Of a stretch of DNA of 32,389 nt, positions 9,275 through 17,440 are shown piece by piece. Source of the stretch: Stutzerimonas stutzeri (GTDB lineage: Bacteria > Pseudomonadota > Gammaproteobacteria > Pseudomonadales > Pseudomonadaceae); the NCBI RefSeq assembly GCF_024448895.1, contig NZ_JAMOIC010000031.1, forward strand, positions 1 through 32,389, in the 5' to 3' direction. Within the stretch, counting starts at the first letter, position 1. Each line of letters begins with the position of its first letter. Made by a program: the position numbers and the translations under genes. The notes under the pieces were generated by a model. It was given only the letters and a program-made list of their open reading frames with translations. It ran no database searches and had not been told where the DNA came from.

Positions 9275-10465
9275 GTGCAAGTCATCGATCGGCGAAAAGC
9301 CTTGAGTATTCCGCCCTTGTGGCGGCTTGCCTTTCGCCCGTTTTTTCTCGCTGGCAGCTTGTTTGCGCTGTTCGCGATTCCTCTTTGGGTTGCGGTATGG
9401 ACAGGCCTCTGGCCAGGTTTTCAGCCAACCGGGGGATGGTTGTCCTGGCATCGTCACGAAATGCTGTTCGGCTTTGCCATGGCAATCGTGGCGGGCTTTC
9501 TGTTGACCGCTGGGCAAACCTGGACCGGCCAGCCGGGTGTGTCCGGCAACAAGCTGATGGCGCTGGCCGCAGTCTGGCTACTGGCGCGACTGGGCTGGCT
9601 GTTTGGCCTGCCGCTGGCGTTGCTGATCCCCCTGGAATTGCTGTTCATGCTCGGCGTAACCGTCTTGATGGCGCGCATGCTCTGGGTCGTCCGGCAGAAG
9701 CGCAACTATCCGATCATTGTTGTGCTGACGCTGATGATCGGTGCCGACGTGCTGGTGCTGTGCGGCCTTGCCAAGGGCGACGATAGCCTCCAGCGCCAGG
9801 GCGTACTGGCCGGGCTTTGGCTGATCGCCGCGCTGATGGCGATCATCGGCGGGCGGGTCATCCCTTTCTTCACCCAGCGCGGCCTTGGTCATACCGAAGC
9901 GGTGAAGCCTTGGCTCTGGCTGGACGTCGCATTGCTGGTCGGCACCGGCCTGATCGCAGTGCTTTATGCCGCGGGCTTCGCGCTGCAACAAAACATTGTG
10001 CTTGCGGTGCTTTTTCTGGCCATTGCCGCCGGGCATCTGGTGCGGCTGGTGCGCTGGTACGACGCCGGAATCTGGCGTGTGCCGCTGCTCTGGTCGCTGC
10101 ATCTGGCGATGCTCTGGCTGGTGGTAGCAGCGGCGGGTTTGGCGTTGTGGAATTTCGGCCTGCTGGCCAGCTCCAGCTCGTCATTGCATGCACTCTCGGT
10201 TGGCTCCATGAGCGGGCTGATCCTGGCGATGATCGCGAGGGTCACGCTCGGCCATACCGGGCGGCCGCTGCAGCTGCCGTCAGGCATTGTTGCCGCCTTC
10301 GTATTGTTCAACCTCGGCGCTGCGGCACGGGTTTTTCTGGCCGGCGAATGGCCAATGATCGGCCTGTGGATGGCTGCGATCTGCTGGGCGCTGGCGTTCG
10401 CGCTCTATGCCTTGCGCTATGCACCCATGCTGGTCGCCGCGCGGGTCGATGGCCATCCCGGCTGA
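9275..10465 (+). CDS. nnrS: NnrS family heme-copper membrane protein
   Basis: NnrS proteins are polytopic membrane proteins, binding heme and copper, that are induced by nitric oxide and help cells tolerate nitrosative stress. The 396-residue product begins PLWRLAFRPFFLAGSLFALFAIPLW, the conserved NnrS opening. It carries WHRHEMLFGFAMAIVAGFLLTAGQTWTG (a His pair and a following helix), then GGRVIPFFTQRG, and about twelve hydrophobic segments overall. The GTG at 9275 follows AGGAGG at 9264-9269. An FNR-type box lies about 130 bp upstream, which fits control together with the denitrification genes. Confidence 0.93.
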   Translation: MQVIDRRKALSIPPLWRLAFRPFFLAGSLFALFAIPLWVAVWTGLWPGFQPTGGWLSWHRHEMLFGFAMAIVAGFLLTAGQTWTGQPGVSGNKLMALAAVWLLARLGWLFGLPLALLIPLELLFMLGVTVLMARMLWVVRQKRNYPIIVVLTLMIGADVLVLCGLAKGDDSLQRQGVLAGLWLIAALMAIIGGRVIPFFTQRGLGHTEAVKPWLWLDVALLVGTGLIAVLYAAGFALQQNIVLAVLFLAIAAGHLVRLVRWYDAGIWRVPLLWSLHLAMLWLVVAAAGLALWNFGLLASSSSSLHALSVGSMSGLILAMIARVTLGHTGRPLQLPSGIVAAFVLFNLGAAARVFLAGEWPMIGLWMAAICWALAFALYALRYAPMLVAARVDGHPG

Positions 10466-10570
10466 CCGCTGCCGCAACGTCTTACCTCGGCTTTACCCCT
10501 TGAAACCGCTGCCTGCCCATACCGGGACGGGCAGCTAGCGGCTCGGCGATTGCCGGCATCGGAGATGATG

Positions 10571-11314
10571 ATGAAGAGTGAATTCAAAGACCGCCTGGCC
10601 GTGGTGACCGGCGCCAGTTCCGGAATCGGGTTGGCGTTGTGCACGGCGCTGCTGCAACGCGGCGCACGGGTGCTGGCTATGTCGCGCAGCCTGGGCGGGT
10701 TGTCACAGTTGCTCGAGACCTATCCGGAGCATCTGCACTGGGTGAGCGGCGACGTCACCTCGACAGACGATCTGCAACTGCTGGCGCGCCGGGCTGGCGA
10801 ATTGGGGCCAGTGGACTATCTGGTGCCGAATGCGGGGATAGCGGAGTTGGGTGACAGCCTCGATACGGCCTGTTTTGATCGTCAGTGGGCCGTCAATGGC
10901 GCGGCGGCGCTGAACACGCTGGCCGCGTTGCGTGCCGAGCTGGCCAAGCCGGCCTCAGTGGTGTTCATTGGGACCTTCCTGACGCGCAGCACCTTCCCGG
11001 GGCTGGCCGCCTACATTGCCAGCAAGGCGGCGCTGGTCGCCCATGCCCGAACTCTGGCAGTGGAGTTCGCACCGCTGGACGTGCGCATCAACGTAGTTTC
11101 GCCCGGCCCTACCGCGACCGCGATCTGGGGCTCGCTCGGGCTTCCTGACGAACAGCTCGAACAGGTGGCCGAGGGCGTCACCAAGCGTTTATTGCCAGGC
11201 CATTTTCTCGAAGCCTCGGCCGTTTCCAATGTCGTTCTGTTCCAGCTCTCCCAAGGGGCTCGCGGCGTCTTCGGCCAGGACTGGGTAGTGGATAACGGCT
11301 ACACCATTCAGTGA
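10571..11314 (+). CDS. Short-chain dehydrogenase/reductase
   Basis: This is a classical SDR-family oxidoreductase whose substrate cannot be inferred. The 247-residue product has the NAD(P)-binding motif TGASSGIG (13-20), VPNAG in place of NNAG, and the catalytic YIASK (Tyr148, Lys152). The usual catalytic serine position, 13 residues before the tyrosine, holds Thr135 (in GTFLTR). The C-terminus ends QDWVVDNGYTIQ, typical of FabG-like SDRs. Three consecutive ATGs (10565, 10568, 10571) are possible; GGAG at 10561 is best spaced from the third. It lies 105 bp after nnrS on the same strand and may be co-transcribed. A role in denitrification is unproven. Confidence 0.85.
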   Translation: MKSEFKDRLAVVTGASSGIGLALCTALLQRGARVLAMSRSLGGLSQLLETYPEHLHWVSGDVTSTDDLQLLARRAGELGPVDYLVPNAGIAELGDSLDTACFDRQWAVNGAAALNTLAALRAELAKPASVVFIGTFLTRSTFPGLAAYIASKAALVAHARTLAVEFAPLDVRINVVSPGPTATAIWGSLGLPDEQLEQVAEGVTKRLLPGHFLEASAVSNVVLFQLSQGARGVFGQDWVVDNGYTIQ

Positions 11315-11563
11315 TGCAGCAGGCGGTATAGCGGTAGCTGATGACTGGGTTAATTCACCGATATTGCTGCATCGGATGCTTTAGAGCAGGCATATTGCTG
11401 TAACGCTGCAAGATGAATCATTAGTCGACTTCAGGCGGCGCACCGATAATGTGCGCTCTTATCGAGCGACGCGACATTTTGGCGCGTTGCTCGATCCGCT
11501 GTGTTGCGCCGGCCTTCAGTGCCGCTGCGACATCTCGAAGCAACTGATGATCAAGCAGGACTC
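11315..11563. other. Intergenic region between SDR and HPP genes
   Basis: This stretch of about 250 bases looks more AT-rich than its surroundings and shows no supported gene, no FNR-type box and no clear terminator. The longer frame that begins at 11501 has no better ribosome site than the ATG at 11564. It is therefore treated as leader sequence. Confidence 0.5.
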
Positions 11564-12703
11564 ATGCAGGAACGCCTATTCGATTGGTGCCGATCCTTTG
11601 TGCCCGCGCCGTTGTCGGCGCGGCCCGTCGAGTGGCTGCGCGTCGCTGTGGGCGTTGCGCTGTCGATGCTGGTGGTATTGCCCGCCTGCGCATGGGTGTT
11701 TGGCACATCACTCACATTGCCCCTTGCCGCACCCGCTGCGGCGTCAGCTGTACTGGTGTTCGCCGCGCCTTCAAGCCCGTTCGCTCAGCCCTGGTCAGTG
11801 CTTGTCGGCAATCTGCTGGCAACCCTGATCGGTGTGTCACTCGGTGCCAGCAGCCTGCCGGTGGTGGCGGCAGCGGGGATGGCCGGTGCGCTGGTGATCA
11901 TCTGCCTGCTGGGCGCGCGTTGCCTGCACCCGCCAGGCGCGGCGCTGGCGCTGGTCGCGGTGGTCGGCAGTCCCGAGATTCATGCAGTCAGTTACTCGCT
12001 GCTGTATCCCGTCGCGTTCAATTCGGCACTGCTGATCGCGGTGGCGCTGGTCTACAACAACCTCACCGGACACGCCTATCCGAAACCGCGCGGCGCTCGG
12101 GTCAACAGCCATCACACCTTCGATTCGCTGCCCAGCGAGCGCATGAGTTTCAGCGAGGACGATGTCGCCAAGGCGCTCGCCGACTTTGGTGAATACGTGG
12201 ACGTCACCCGAGACGATCTTGCCCAACTGATCAAACAAACCGAGAAGCATGCCCTGCGCCGCACCATGGGTGAGGTGACCGCGGCCGACATCATGTCCCG
12301 TGATCTGTACTGGGCTACGCCCGAGTGCTCGACCCAAGCGGCCTGGAAAAGCCTGCGTGAACACCGGCTGCATTCGTTGCCGGTGGTCAAGGACGACGGG
12401 CGCGAGCTGATGGGCATCGTCACGCTGGTCGACCTGCTCAAGCACCTGCGCTCCACCCCTGCGCGGATCCGCCTCGGTCAGCTGAGGCGCCCCGGTGGCG
12501 CTCGCTTGCGCTCGATCATGACGTCGCCGGTGGTCACGGTGAATCAGGACACGCACATGGTCGATCTGGTGTTTCTGCTATCTGACCGAGGTTTGCACTG
12601 CCTGCCGGTGGTCGATGGTGAGCAGCGCCTGGTGGGGATGATTACCCAGACCGATTTGATCGCAGCCCTTTACCAGAACTGGTTGAAACACTTGCCGGAC
12701 TGA
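11564..12703 (+). CDS. HPP family membrane protein with two CBS domains (copy 1)
   Basis: HPP-family integral membrane proteins have been linked to nitrite transport in plastids and cyanobacteria, so a nitrite or anion transport role is plausible here but inferred. The 379-residue product has about four membrane helices in residues 25-180. The family motif CLHPPGAALA (HPP at 122-124) and APSSPFAQPWSV lie upstream of YNNLTGHAYPKPR. A soluble region follows, with two CBS domains at about 238-295 and 316-372 (LPVVKDDGRELMGIVTLVDL and LPVVDGEQRLVGMITQTDL). CBS pairs usually sense nucleotides. The ATG at 11564 is chosen because it aligns with the start of the downstream paralogue, giving identical lengths. 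Confidence 0.88.
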   Translation: MQERLFDWCRSFVPAPLSARPVEWLRVAVGVALSMLVVLPACAWVFGTSLTLPLAAPAAASAVLVFAAPSSPFAQPWSVLVGNLLATLIGVSLGASSLPVVAAAGMAGALVIICLLGARCLHPPGAALALVAVVGSPEIHAVSYSLLYPVAFNSALLIAVALVYNNLTGHAYPKPRGARVNSHHTFDSLPSERMSFSEDDVAKALADFGEYVDVTRDDLAQLIKQTEKHALRRTMGEVTAADIMSRDLYWATPECSTQAAWKSLREHRLHSLPVVKDDGRELMGIVTLVDLLKHLRSTPARIRLGQLRRPGGARLRSIMTSPVVTVNQDTHMVDLVFLLSDRGLHCLPVVDGEQRLVGMITQTDLIAALYQNWLKHLPD

Positions 12704-12804
12704 CGCAGCCAAGCGTTCACCGTGCAGCCGGCCAGGAGGCTTCGTCGGAACCAGTGGCTTGGGCCAGTGCCTCAAAGCAATAGCCCTCCCCAAGCCGAGC
12801 CCCC

Positions 12805-13944
12805 ATGCAAGAGCGCCTCAAAGACTGGCTGCGTTCCTTCTTTCCAGCGCCCCTGAGCGTGGGGCCGAAGGAGTGGGGGCGCGCGGTGATCGGTGTGGGC
12901 CTCGTAGTGCTGCCGATGGTTTCCATCGGCCTGTGGCTGTTTGGTGGCCCGGTCACGCTGCATATCGTCGCGCCGGCTGGTGCGTCGGCGGTGATTCTGT
13001 TCAGTGCTTCGTCCAGCCCTTTCGCGCAACCCTGGTCTGTACTTGGCGGGAACCTTATTGCCACGACCATTGGGGTCGCCCTCGGTTTGAGTGCGTTGCC
13101 GACGGTGGCAGCAGCGGTGCTTGCCGTGTGCCTGGCCATCGGGTGTCTGTTCTTGCTGCGCTGCATGCATCCACCCAGCTGTGCTCTGGCGATGGTGGCG
13201 GCCATCGGTGGGCCAGGAATCAGTGAGCTGGGCTATGGTCTGCTTGTTCCGGTGGGTTTCAATTCACTTTTATTGATCGCTGCGGCGCTGGTCTATAACA
13301 ACCTGACCCATCACCCCTATCCCAAGCCACGTACATCCAGCAGCGATGCAGAGCGCCCTAGCGTGCCTCTGGGCGAGGCCCAAATGAGCTTTACCGGCAA
13401 TGATGTGGATCTCGCGTTGGAAGACTTTGGCGAAATCGTCGATATCACCCGCGACGACCTTGTCGAGCTGATCAAACGCACCGAGACACACGCAATACGT
13501 CGGAGCATGGGAAGGGTAACGGCGGGCGACATCATGTGCCGCGAGCTCCACTGGATCGGCCCCGCTGCCCAAATTCGCAAAGCCTGGCAGATCATCCGTC
13601 AGCATCGCCTGCACTCGTTGGCCGTGGTCGAGCCGGACAGCCGCGAGCTGGTCGGCATCATCACGTTGACCGATCTCTTGCAGCACTTCGAGCCCAGCCC
13701 CTCCCGGCTCAACGTTCGGCGGCTGACATTCAACCGCGATGCCCGGGTCGAGCGGCTCATGAGCGCGCCGGTGGTTTCGGTGCAGGAAGGCGCCCATCTC
13801 ACTGATCTCGTTCATCTGCTGGCCGACCGTGGCATGTCCTGCCTGCCGGTGGTGGATGCCGAGCAGCGCCTGGTGGGGATGATCACGCAGAGCGATCTGG
13901 TTGGCGGCCTGTACCAGAACTGGATGAAGCGCCTCGGCGAATGA
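12805..13944 (+). CDS. HPP family membrane protein with two CBS domains (copy 2)
   Basis: This is a tandem paralogue of the preceding gene, also 379 residues and aligned from end to end by eye (both begin MQERL or MQERLKDW and end LYQNWxKxL). It keeps the HPP motif as CMHPPSCALAMVA, the SSSPFAQPWSVLGGN segment, YNNLTHHPYPKPR and both CBS domains (LAVVEPDSRELVGIITLTDL, LPVVDAEQRLVGMITQSDL). Most differences are conservative. The linker before the first CBS domain diverges most. The 101-bp gap to copy 1 shows no terminator, so the two are probably co-transcribed. The function is inferred to be anion transport, as for copy 1. A LysR gene converges on it 37 bp downstream. Confidence 0.88.
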   Translation: MQERLKDWLRSFFPAPLSVGPKEWGRAVIGVGLVVLPMVSIGLWLFGGPVTLHIVAPAGASAVILFSASSSPFAQPWSVLGGNLIATTIGVALGLSALPTVAAAVLAVCLAIGCLFLLRCMHPPSCALAMVAAIGGPGISELGYGLLVPVGFNSLLLIAAALVYNNLTHHPYPKPRTSSSDAERPSVPLGEAQMSFTGNDVDLALEDFGEIVDITRDDLVELIKRTETHAIRRSMGRVTAGDIMCRELHWIGPAAQIRKAWQIIRQHRLHSLAVVEPDSRELVGIITLTDLLQHFEPSPSRLNVRRLTFNRDARVERLMSAPVVSVQEGAHLTDLVHLLADRGMSCLPVVDAEQRLVGMITQSDLVGGLYQNWMKRLGE

Positions 13945-13981
13945 GCGATTTGGGCCTTGAAAACCTACTCAAGTGTCCCGC

Positions 13982-14842
13982 TCAAATCTCGTAGTTCCAG
14001 CGCGACCAATCGTATTCCTCTTCAGCGACTTCCCTGAGCAGGGCGATGGCCTTGGTCAGAGTTGGCGATTCGGCGGCGCGGGGATAGACCAGATAGACCG
14101 GATAGCTGAACTCCGGCGCCTGCTCGACCCGCTTGAGCAGACCTTCGTCGAGATAGCGCTGAACCACACGGGTGCGGAAGTAGCCCCGACCGCCGTGCTG
14201 AACGAGGTACTGCAGGGCCATGGGGCCCAGGCTAAAGGAGAGTGCGGAGCGGATGTGCTCGGGCAGCGCGCGGTCATGCTGGCTGCGAAACGCCGGGCCC
14301 CAATCGATGTACAGATAGGGTTCGGGGAGGTGGCTGTGTACCACCTGAATCAGCTTTTCTTCGAGCAGCTGCTCGACCTGCAGGCCCGCGCGGTATTCGG
14401 GTTGATGCACCAGGGCCGCGTCCAGCACGCCAAGGTCCAGTTTGTGCTGAAGCTCGCTGTCGGTGGCCACCTCGCTGCGCAAGGCGTGGTCGGGCAGCGC
14501 TTGGTGCAGGCGTTCGATCCAGGCAAGCATCAGTGGATTGCACAGGCTGACCTCGGCACCTAGCGAGAGCAGCTTGTCGTAGCCCCGCGGAAGGGGCAGG
14601 TCGCGGCGGGCTGCTTCCCAGGTCTGCACCAGTTGGTTGGCATAGGCGACGAAGCGCTCGCCATCGCTGGTGAGTCGCGCGCCGGACCGGCTGCGTATGA
14701 ACAGGCGGCAGCCCAGCTGGGCTTCAAGGCTGCGAACCCGTGCAGTCACCGCGGTCTGGGTCAGGTGCAGGCGCTCTGAGGTGGCGATGAAGCTGCCGCT
14801 GCGGATGATCTCGAGAAAGGTACGGGCGAGATCAATGTCCAT
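13982..14842 (-). CDS. LysR-type transcriptional regulator
   Basis: This is a LysR-family DNA-binding regulator whose target and effector are unknown. The 286-residue product begins MDIDLARTFLEIIRSGSF and has the N-terminal winged helix-turn-helix (ATSERLHLTQTAVTARVRSLEAQLGCRLFIR, about residues 20-50). A substrate-binding-like effector domain follows from about 90 onwards. The ATG at 14842 is preferred over an upstream in-frame start at 14890 because LysR proteins begin directly at the HTH helix. It faces the HPP-CBS pair convergently and lies downstream of nirN on the same strand. Neither neighbour is a classic divergent LysR target. Confidence 0.9.
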   Translation of the reverse strand: MDIDLARTFLEIIRSGSFIATSERLHLTQTAVTARVRSLEAQLGCRLFIRSRSGARLTSDGERFVAYANQLVQTWEAARRDLPLPRGYDKLLSLGAEVSLCNPLMLAWIERLHQALPDHALRSEVATDSELQHKLDLGVLDAALVHQPEYRAGLQVEQLLEEKLIQVVHSHLPEPYLYIDWGPAFRSQHDRALPEHIRSALSFSLGPMALQYLVQHGGRGYFRTRVVQRYLDEGLLKRVEQAPEFSYPVYLVYPRAAESPTLTKAIALLREVAEEEYDWSRWNYEI

Positions 14843-14990
14843 GTGCAGGCCTCTGCGGAGAAGGGGGCAGGGATTGTAGCGAAGCTGCACGAAAATGGGG
14901 CATGCCCGCTGAACGCCAGTGAAATGGCAAAGCAGGCGCGTTCCATCATCGGCGAGAGGCGGCTAGGCCCGGCCGCTGGAGGCGGCACTT

Positions 14991-15016
14991 ACGCCAGGGC
15001 GCTTGGACCCTGGCGT
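14991..15016 (-). terminator. Hairpin downstream of nirN
   Basis: ACGCCAGGG at 14991-14999 pairs perfectly with CCCTGGCGT at 15008-15016, a 9-bp stem with an 8-nt loop, 11 bases after the nirN stop on the minus strand. There is no T-run beyond it. It may be a weak or Rho-assisted terminator between nirN and the LysR gene. Confidence 0.45.
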
Positions 15017-15026
15017 GGTCGCCCGC

Positions 15027-16550
15027 TCAGTGCGAGGTGCCCTCGGCAAATTCGATCTTGTTGCCGACGTTGTACTTGCCGGACGGCTTGTTCATCGGGA
15101 TGCGCTTAACCTCTTCCAGGGTGTTGGCGTCGTAGATGATCAAGGCACCGTCGTTATCCCAGACGCTCAGCAGGGCATAGCGACCATCATTGGTGAACTC
15201 CACGTGGGCGGCGTTCTTGCCCGGCATCGGTCGCAGGGTATGGGCGACTTCCAAGGTCTGCTTGTCGATCAGGTGCACGGCGTCGTTGTTCGGCCCGAAG
15301 AACACGTCCGTCCAGGCATAAGGCGAATTCTGCTGGCTGCGCATGAAGAAGCCGGGCCCTTCGGTAGGGATCTCCTTGATCAGCTTCCAGCTCTGCAGGT
15401 CCAGCACTGAGATCAGGCCCTTGCTCACGTTCGGTGTGGCGAAGACCCATTTCCCGTCGCGTTTCCAGTAGATGCCGGAGCCCAGATGCGGCATGCCGGG
15501 TAGCGGAATGTCGGTGACCGCCTTGCCGGTGTCCAGGTCGATCACCTGGCCGCCATGGGCCTTGCGCGATGTGGCCAGCAGGTGGCGGTAGTCCGGGGTG
15601 AAGGAGAAGTCGTCGAGGAAGTCTGCCGCTTCGATGCGCCGTGGCTCGAAGTCCGGCTCGCCCGCGTAGGACAGCTCCCAGGCTTCCTTCACGTCCTTGA
15701 GCGCCACCACGAAGCTGTCACGAGGCGGCGCGGTGTAGACAGCGCTGACCCGTGATGGCGTGCCATCCGCGCCAACCGCCGGGATGTGCTTGATCAGGGA
15801 CAAATCTCTTGCGTCCAGCAGGACCAGATTGCCCGGCAGGTAATTGCCCACCAGCACCCAGCGACCATCGTTGCTGACGGCCAGATTGCGGGTGTTAATC
15901 CCGGCTCGGACCTCGGCAATCATGCGCAGGTTGTGCAGGTCGTAGACGCTGATCCAGCCGTCACGCGAGGCGAAGTAGACGAAGCGGCCGTCGGGCGAAA
16001 ACTTCGGCCCACCGTGCAAGGCGAAGTGTGATTGGAAGTTGGCCAGCTCCTCGAAGCGATCGCCGTCGAGGATGCGCACATGATGATTGCCGGCTTCGAC
16101 CACGACGAACAGATTGAGCGGATCGGCCCCGTGTTGCGGCGTGTCTGGTAGCGTGCTCACGTCTTCGATGATGCGGTGGCTGGCGCGAATGTCGGCGTCG
16201 GTCCAGGTCGGTGGCACGGCCGAGGGCTGATACAGATAATCGACCAGCGCGGAGATCTGCGATTCGTCCAGCACGCTGGAGTACGCGGCCATCTGGCTGG
16301 CCGGGCGGCCGTCGCGGATGACTGCGTGAGCTTCGGCCGGCTTGATGCGGCTGAGGCTTTCGGGTAGCAGCGCGGGGCCGGCGCCGCCAAGGCGATTGAC
16401 GCCGTGGCAAGACTGGCAATGCTGTTCATACAGCGCCTGGCTGTTTGCAGGCGAGGTGGCTGCGGCCGCTTTAGGAATGGCCAGGTCGAGGGCAACGAAG
16501 GTGGCGGCTGGCAGCGCAGCGGCCAGCAGCAGGGCGGGCATCAGTTGCAT
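15027..16550 (-). CDS. nirN: NirN, dihydro-heme d1 dehydrogenase (cytochrome c / d1-binding)
   Basis: NirN is a periplasmic NirS-like protein that carries out the last step of heme d1 synthesis, oxidising dihydro-heme d1 to introduce the acrylate double bond. The 507-residue precursor has a signal peptide (to about residue 30) and a cytochrome c domain with CQSCH (Cys45, Cys48, His49). The eight-bladed d1-binding propeller follows, with NHHVRILDGDRF, GGPKFSPDGRFVYFASRDGW and GMPHLGSG. The sequence resembles NirS but is shorter. The start codon lies inside the 3' end of nirE (10-bp overlap) and follows a GGAGG site. It is the third gene of the nirJEN group. Confidence 0.95.
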   Translation of the reverse strand: MQLMPALLLAAALPAATFVALDLAIPKAAAATSPANSQALYEQHCQSCHGVNRLGGAGPALLPESLSRIKPAEAHAVIRDGRPASQMAAYSSVLDESQISALVDYLYQPSAVPPTWTDADIRASHRIIEDVSTLPDTPQHGADPLNLFVVVEAGNHHVRILDGDRFEELANFQSHFALHGGPKFSPDGRFVYFASRDGWISVYDLHNLRMIAEVRAGINTRNLAVSNDGRWVLVGNYLPGNLVLLDARDLSLIKHIPAVGADGTPSRVSAVYTAPPRDSFVVALKDVKEAWELSYAGEPDFEPRRIEAADFLDDFSFTPDYRHLLATSRKAHGGQVIDLDTGKAVTDIPLPGMPHLGSGIYWKRDGKWVFATPNVSKGLISVLDLQSWKLIKEIPTEGPGFFMRSQQNSPYAWTDVFFGPNNDAVHLIDKQTLEVAHTLRPMPGKNAAHVEFTNDGRYALLSVWDNDGALIIYDANTLEEVKRIPMNKPSGKYNVGNKIEFAEGTSH

Positions 16551-17377
16551 AGGGCCTCCGTGGCAGGGAGCGGGTCGCCATGCAGGCGCGCCGGGTGTTC
16601 TACCTGGCGGTCCGCGAAGAGGCCGACCACCTTGCCGATGACGGTCAGGGTGGGTGGGGTGAGGTTCTGCTCATCGGCCATGCTCGGCAGTTGCCGCAGC
16701 GTGCAGCGCACCACCTGCTGATTTGGCCGGGTGCCGTTGCCGATCAGAGCGGCCGGCGTGTCCACGGGCAGGCCGGCGGCGATCAGGTTGCGGGAGATCT
16801 CGCCGAGGCTGGCCAGGCCCATGTAGAACACCAGCGTCTGGCCGCCCTTGGCGAGGGCATCCCAGGGCAGATGCAGGTCGCCATCAGCTTGCAGATGGCC
16901 GGTGATGAACTGGCACGAATGGGCCAGGTCACGGTGAGTCAGCGGAATGCCGGCGTAGGCGCTGCAGCCAGCCGCGGCGGTGATGCCCGGAACGACCTGA
17001 CAGTCGATGCCCCGCTGCAACAGGAACTCCAGTTCTTCCGCACCACGGCCGAAGATGAACGGATCGCCACCTTTGAGGCGCACCACTCGCAGGTTCTGCA
17101 GCGCCAGATCGGCAAGCAGCTGGTTGATCTGCGGTTGCGGCAGGCTGTGGTAGCCACTGGTCTTGCCGACGTAGTGGCGAGCACAGCTGGCCGGCACCAG
17201 TTCCATCAGGCTGTCACTGACAAGGCGGTCGTACACCACAGCGTCCGCTTGTTGTAGCAGGCTCCAGGCACGGAGGGTGAGCAGTCCGGGGTCGCCGGGC
17301 CCGGCGCCGACCAGGGCAACCTCGCCAGCGGCCAGTGTCGCGCCGAGCGAAGCGGGAAGGGTATGTGGCTGATCCAT
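16541..17377 (-). CDS. nirE: NirE, uroporphyrinogen-III C-methyltransferase
   Basis: NirE is an S-adenosylmethionine-dependent methyltransferase that converts uroporphyrinogen III to precorrin-2, the first committed step towards heme d1. The 278-residue product shows the family motifs VGAGPGDPG (23-31), LKGGDPFIFGRGAEE (about 101-115) and VVPGITAAAGCSAYAGIPLTHRD. It lacks the CysG dehydrogenase/chelatase domains, so it is a stand-alone SUMT. Its location between nirJ and nirN marks it as the dedicated denitrification copy rather than the cobalamin or siroheme enzyme. The start at 17377 follows AGGAG. The stop overlaps the nirN start. Confidence 0.96.
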   Translation of the reverse strand: MDQPHTLPASLGATLAAGEVALVGAGPGDPGLLTLRAWSLLQQADAVVYDRLVSDSLMELVPASCARHYVGKTSGYHSLPQPQINQLLADLALQNLRVVRLKGGDPFIFGRGAEELEFLLQRGIDCQVVPGITAAAGCSAYAGIPLTHRDLAHSCQFITGHLQADGDLHLPWDALAKGGQTLVFYMGLASLGEISRNLIAAGLPVDTPAALIGNGTRPNQQVVRCTLRQLPSMADEQNLTPPTLTVIGKVVGLFADRQVEHPARLHGDPLPATEALCN

Positions 17378-17440
17378 GCGAACTCCTGAACTCTCATCGT
17401 GCTGCGGTATGTCGTGACGGCCTCTGGGCCGCTCTCGATG

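Noticed and set aside
10513-10534. Small hairpin between nnrS and the SDR gene
   Set aside because: It has only a 6-bp stem and no T-run, so there is too little to call a terminator.
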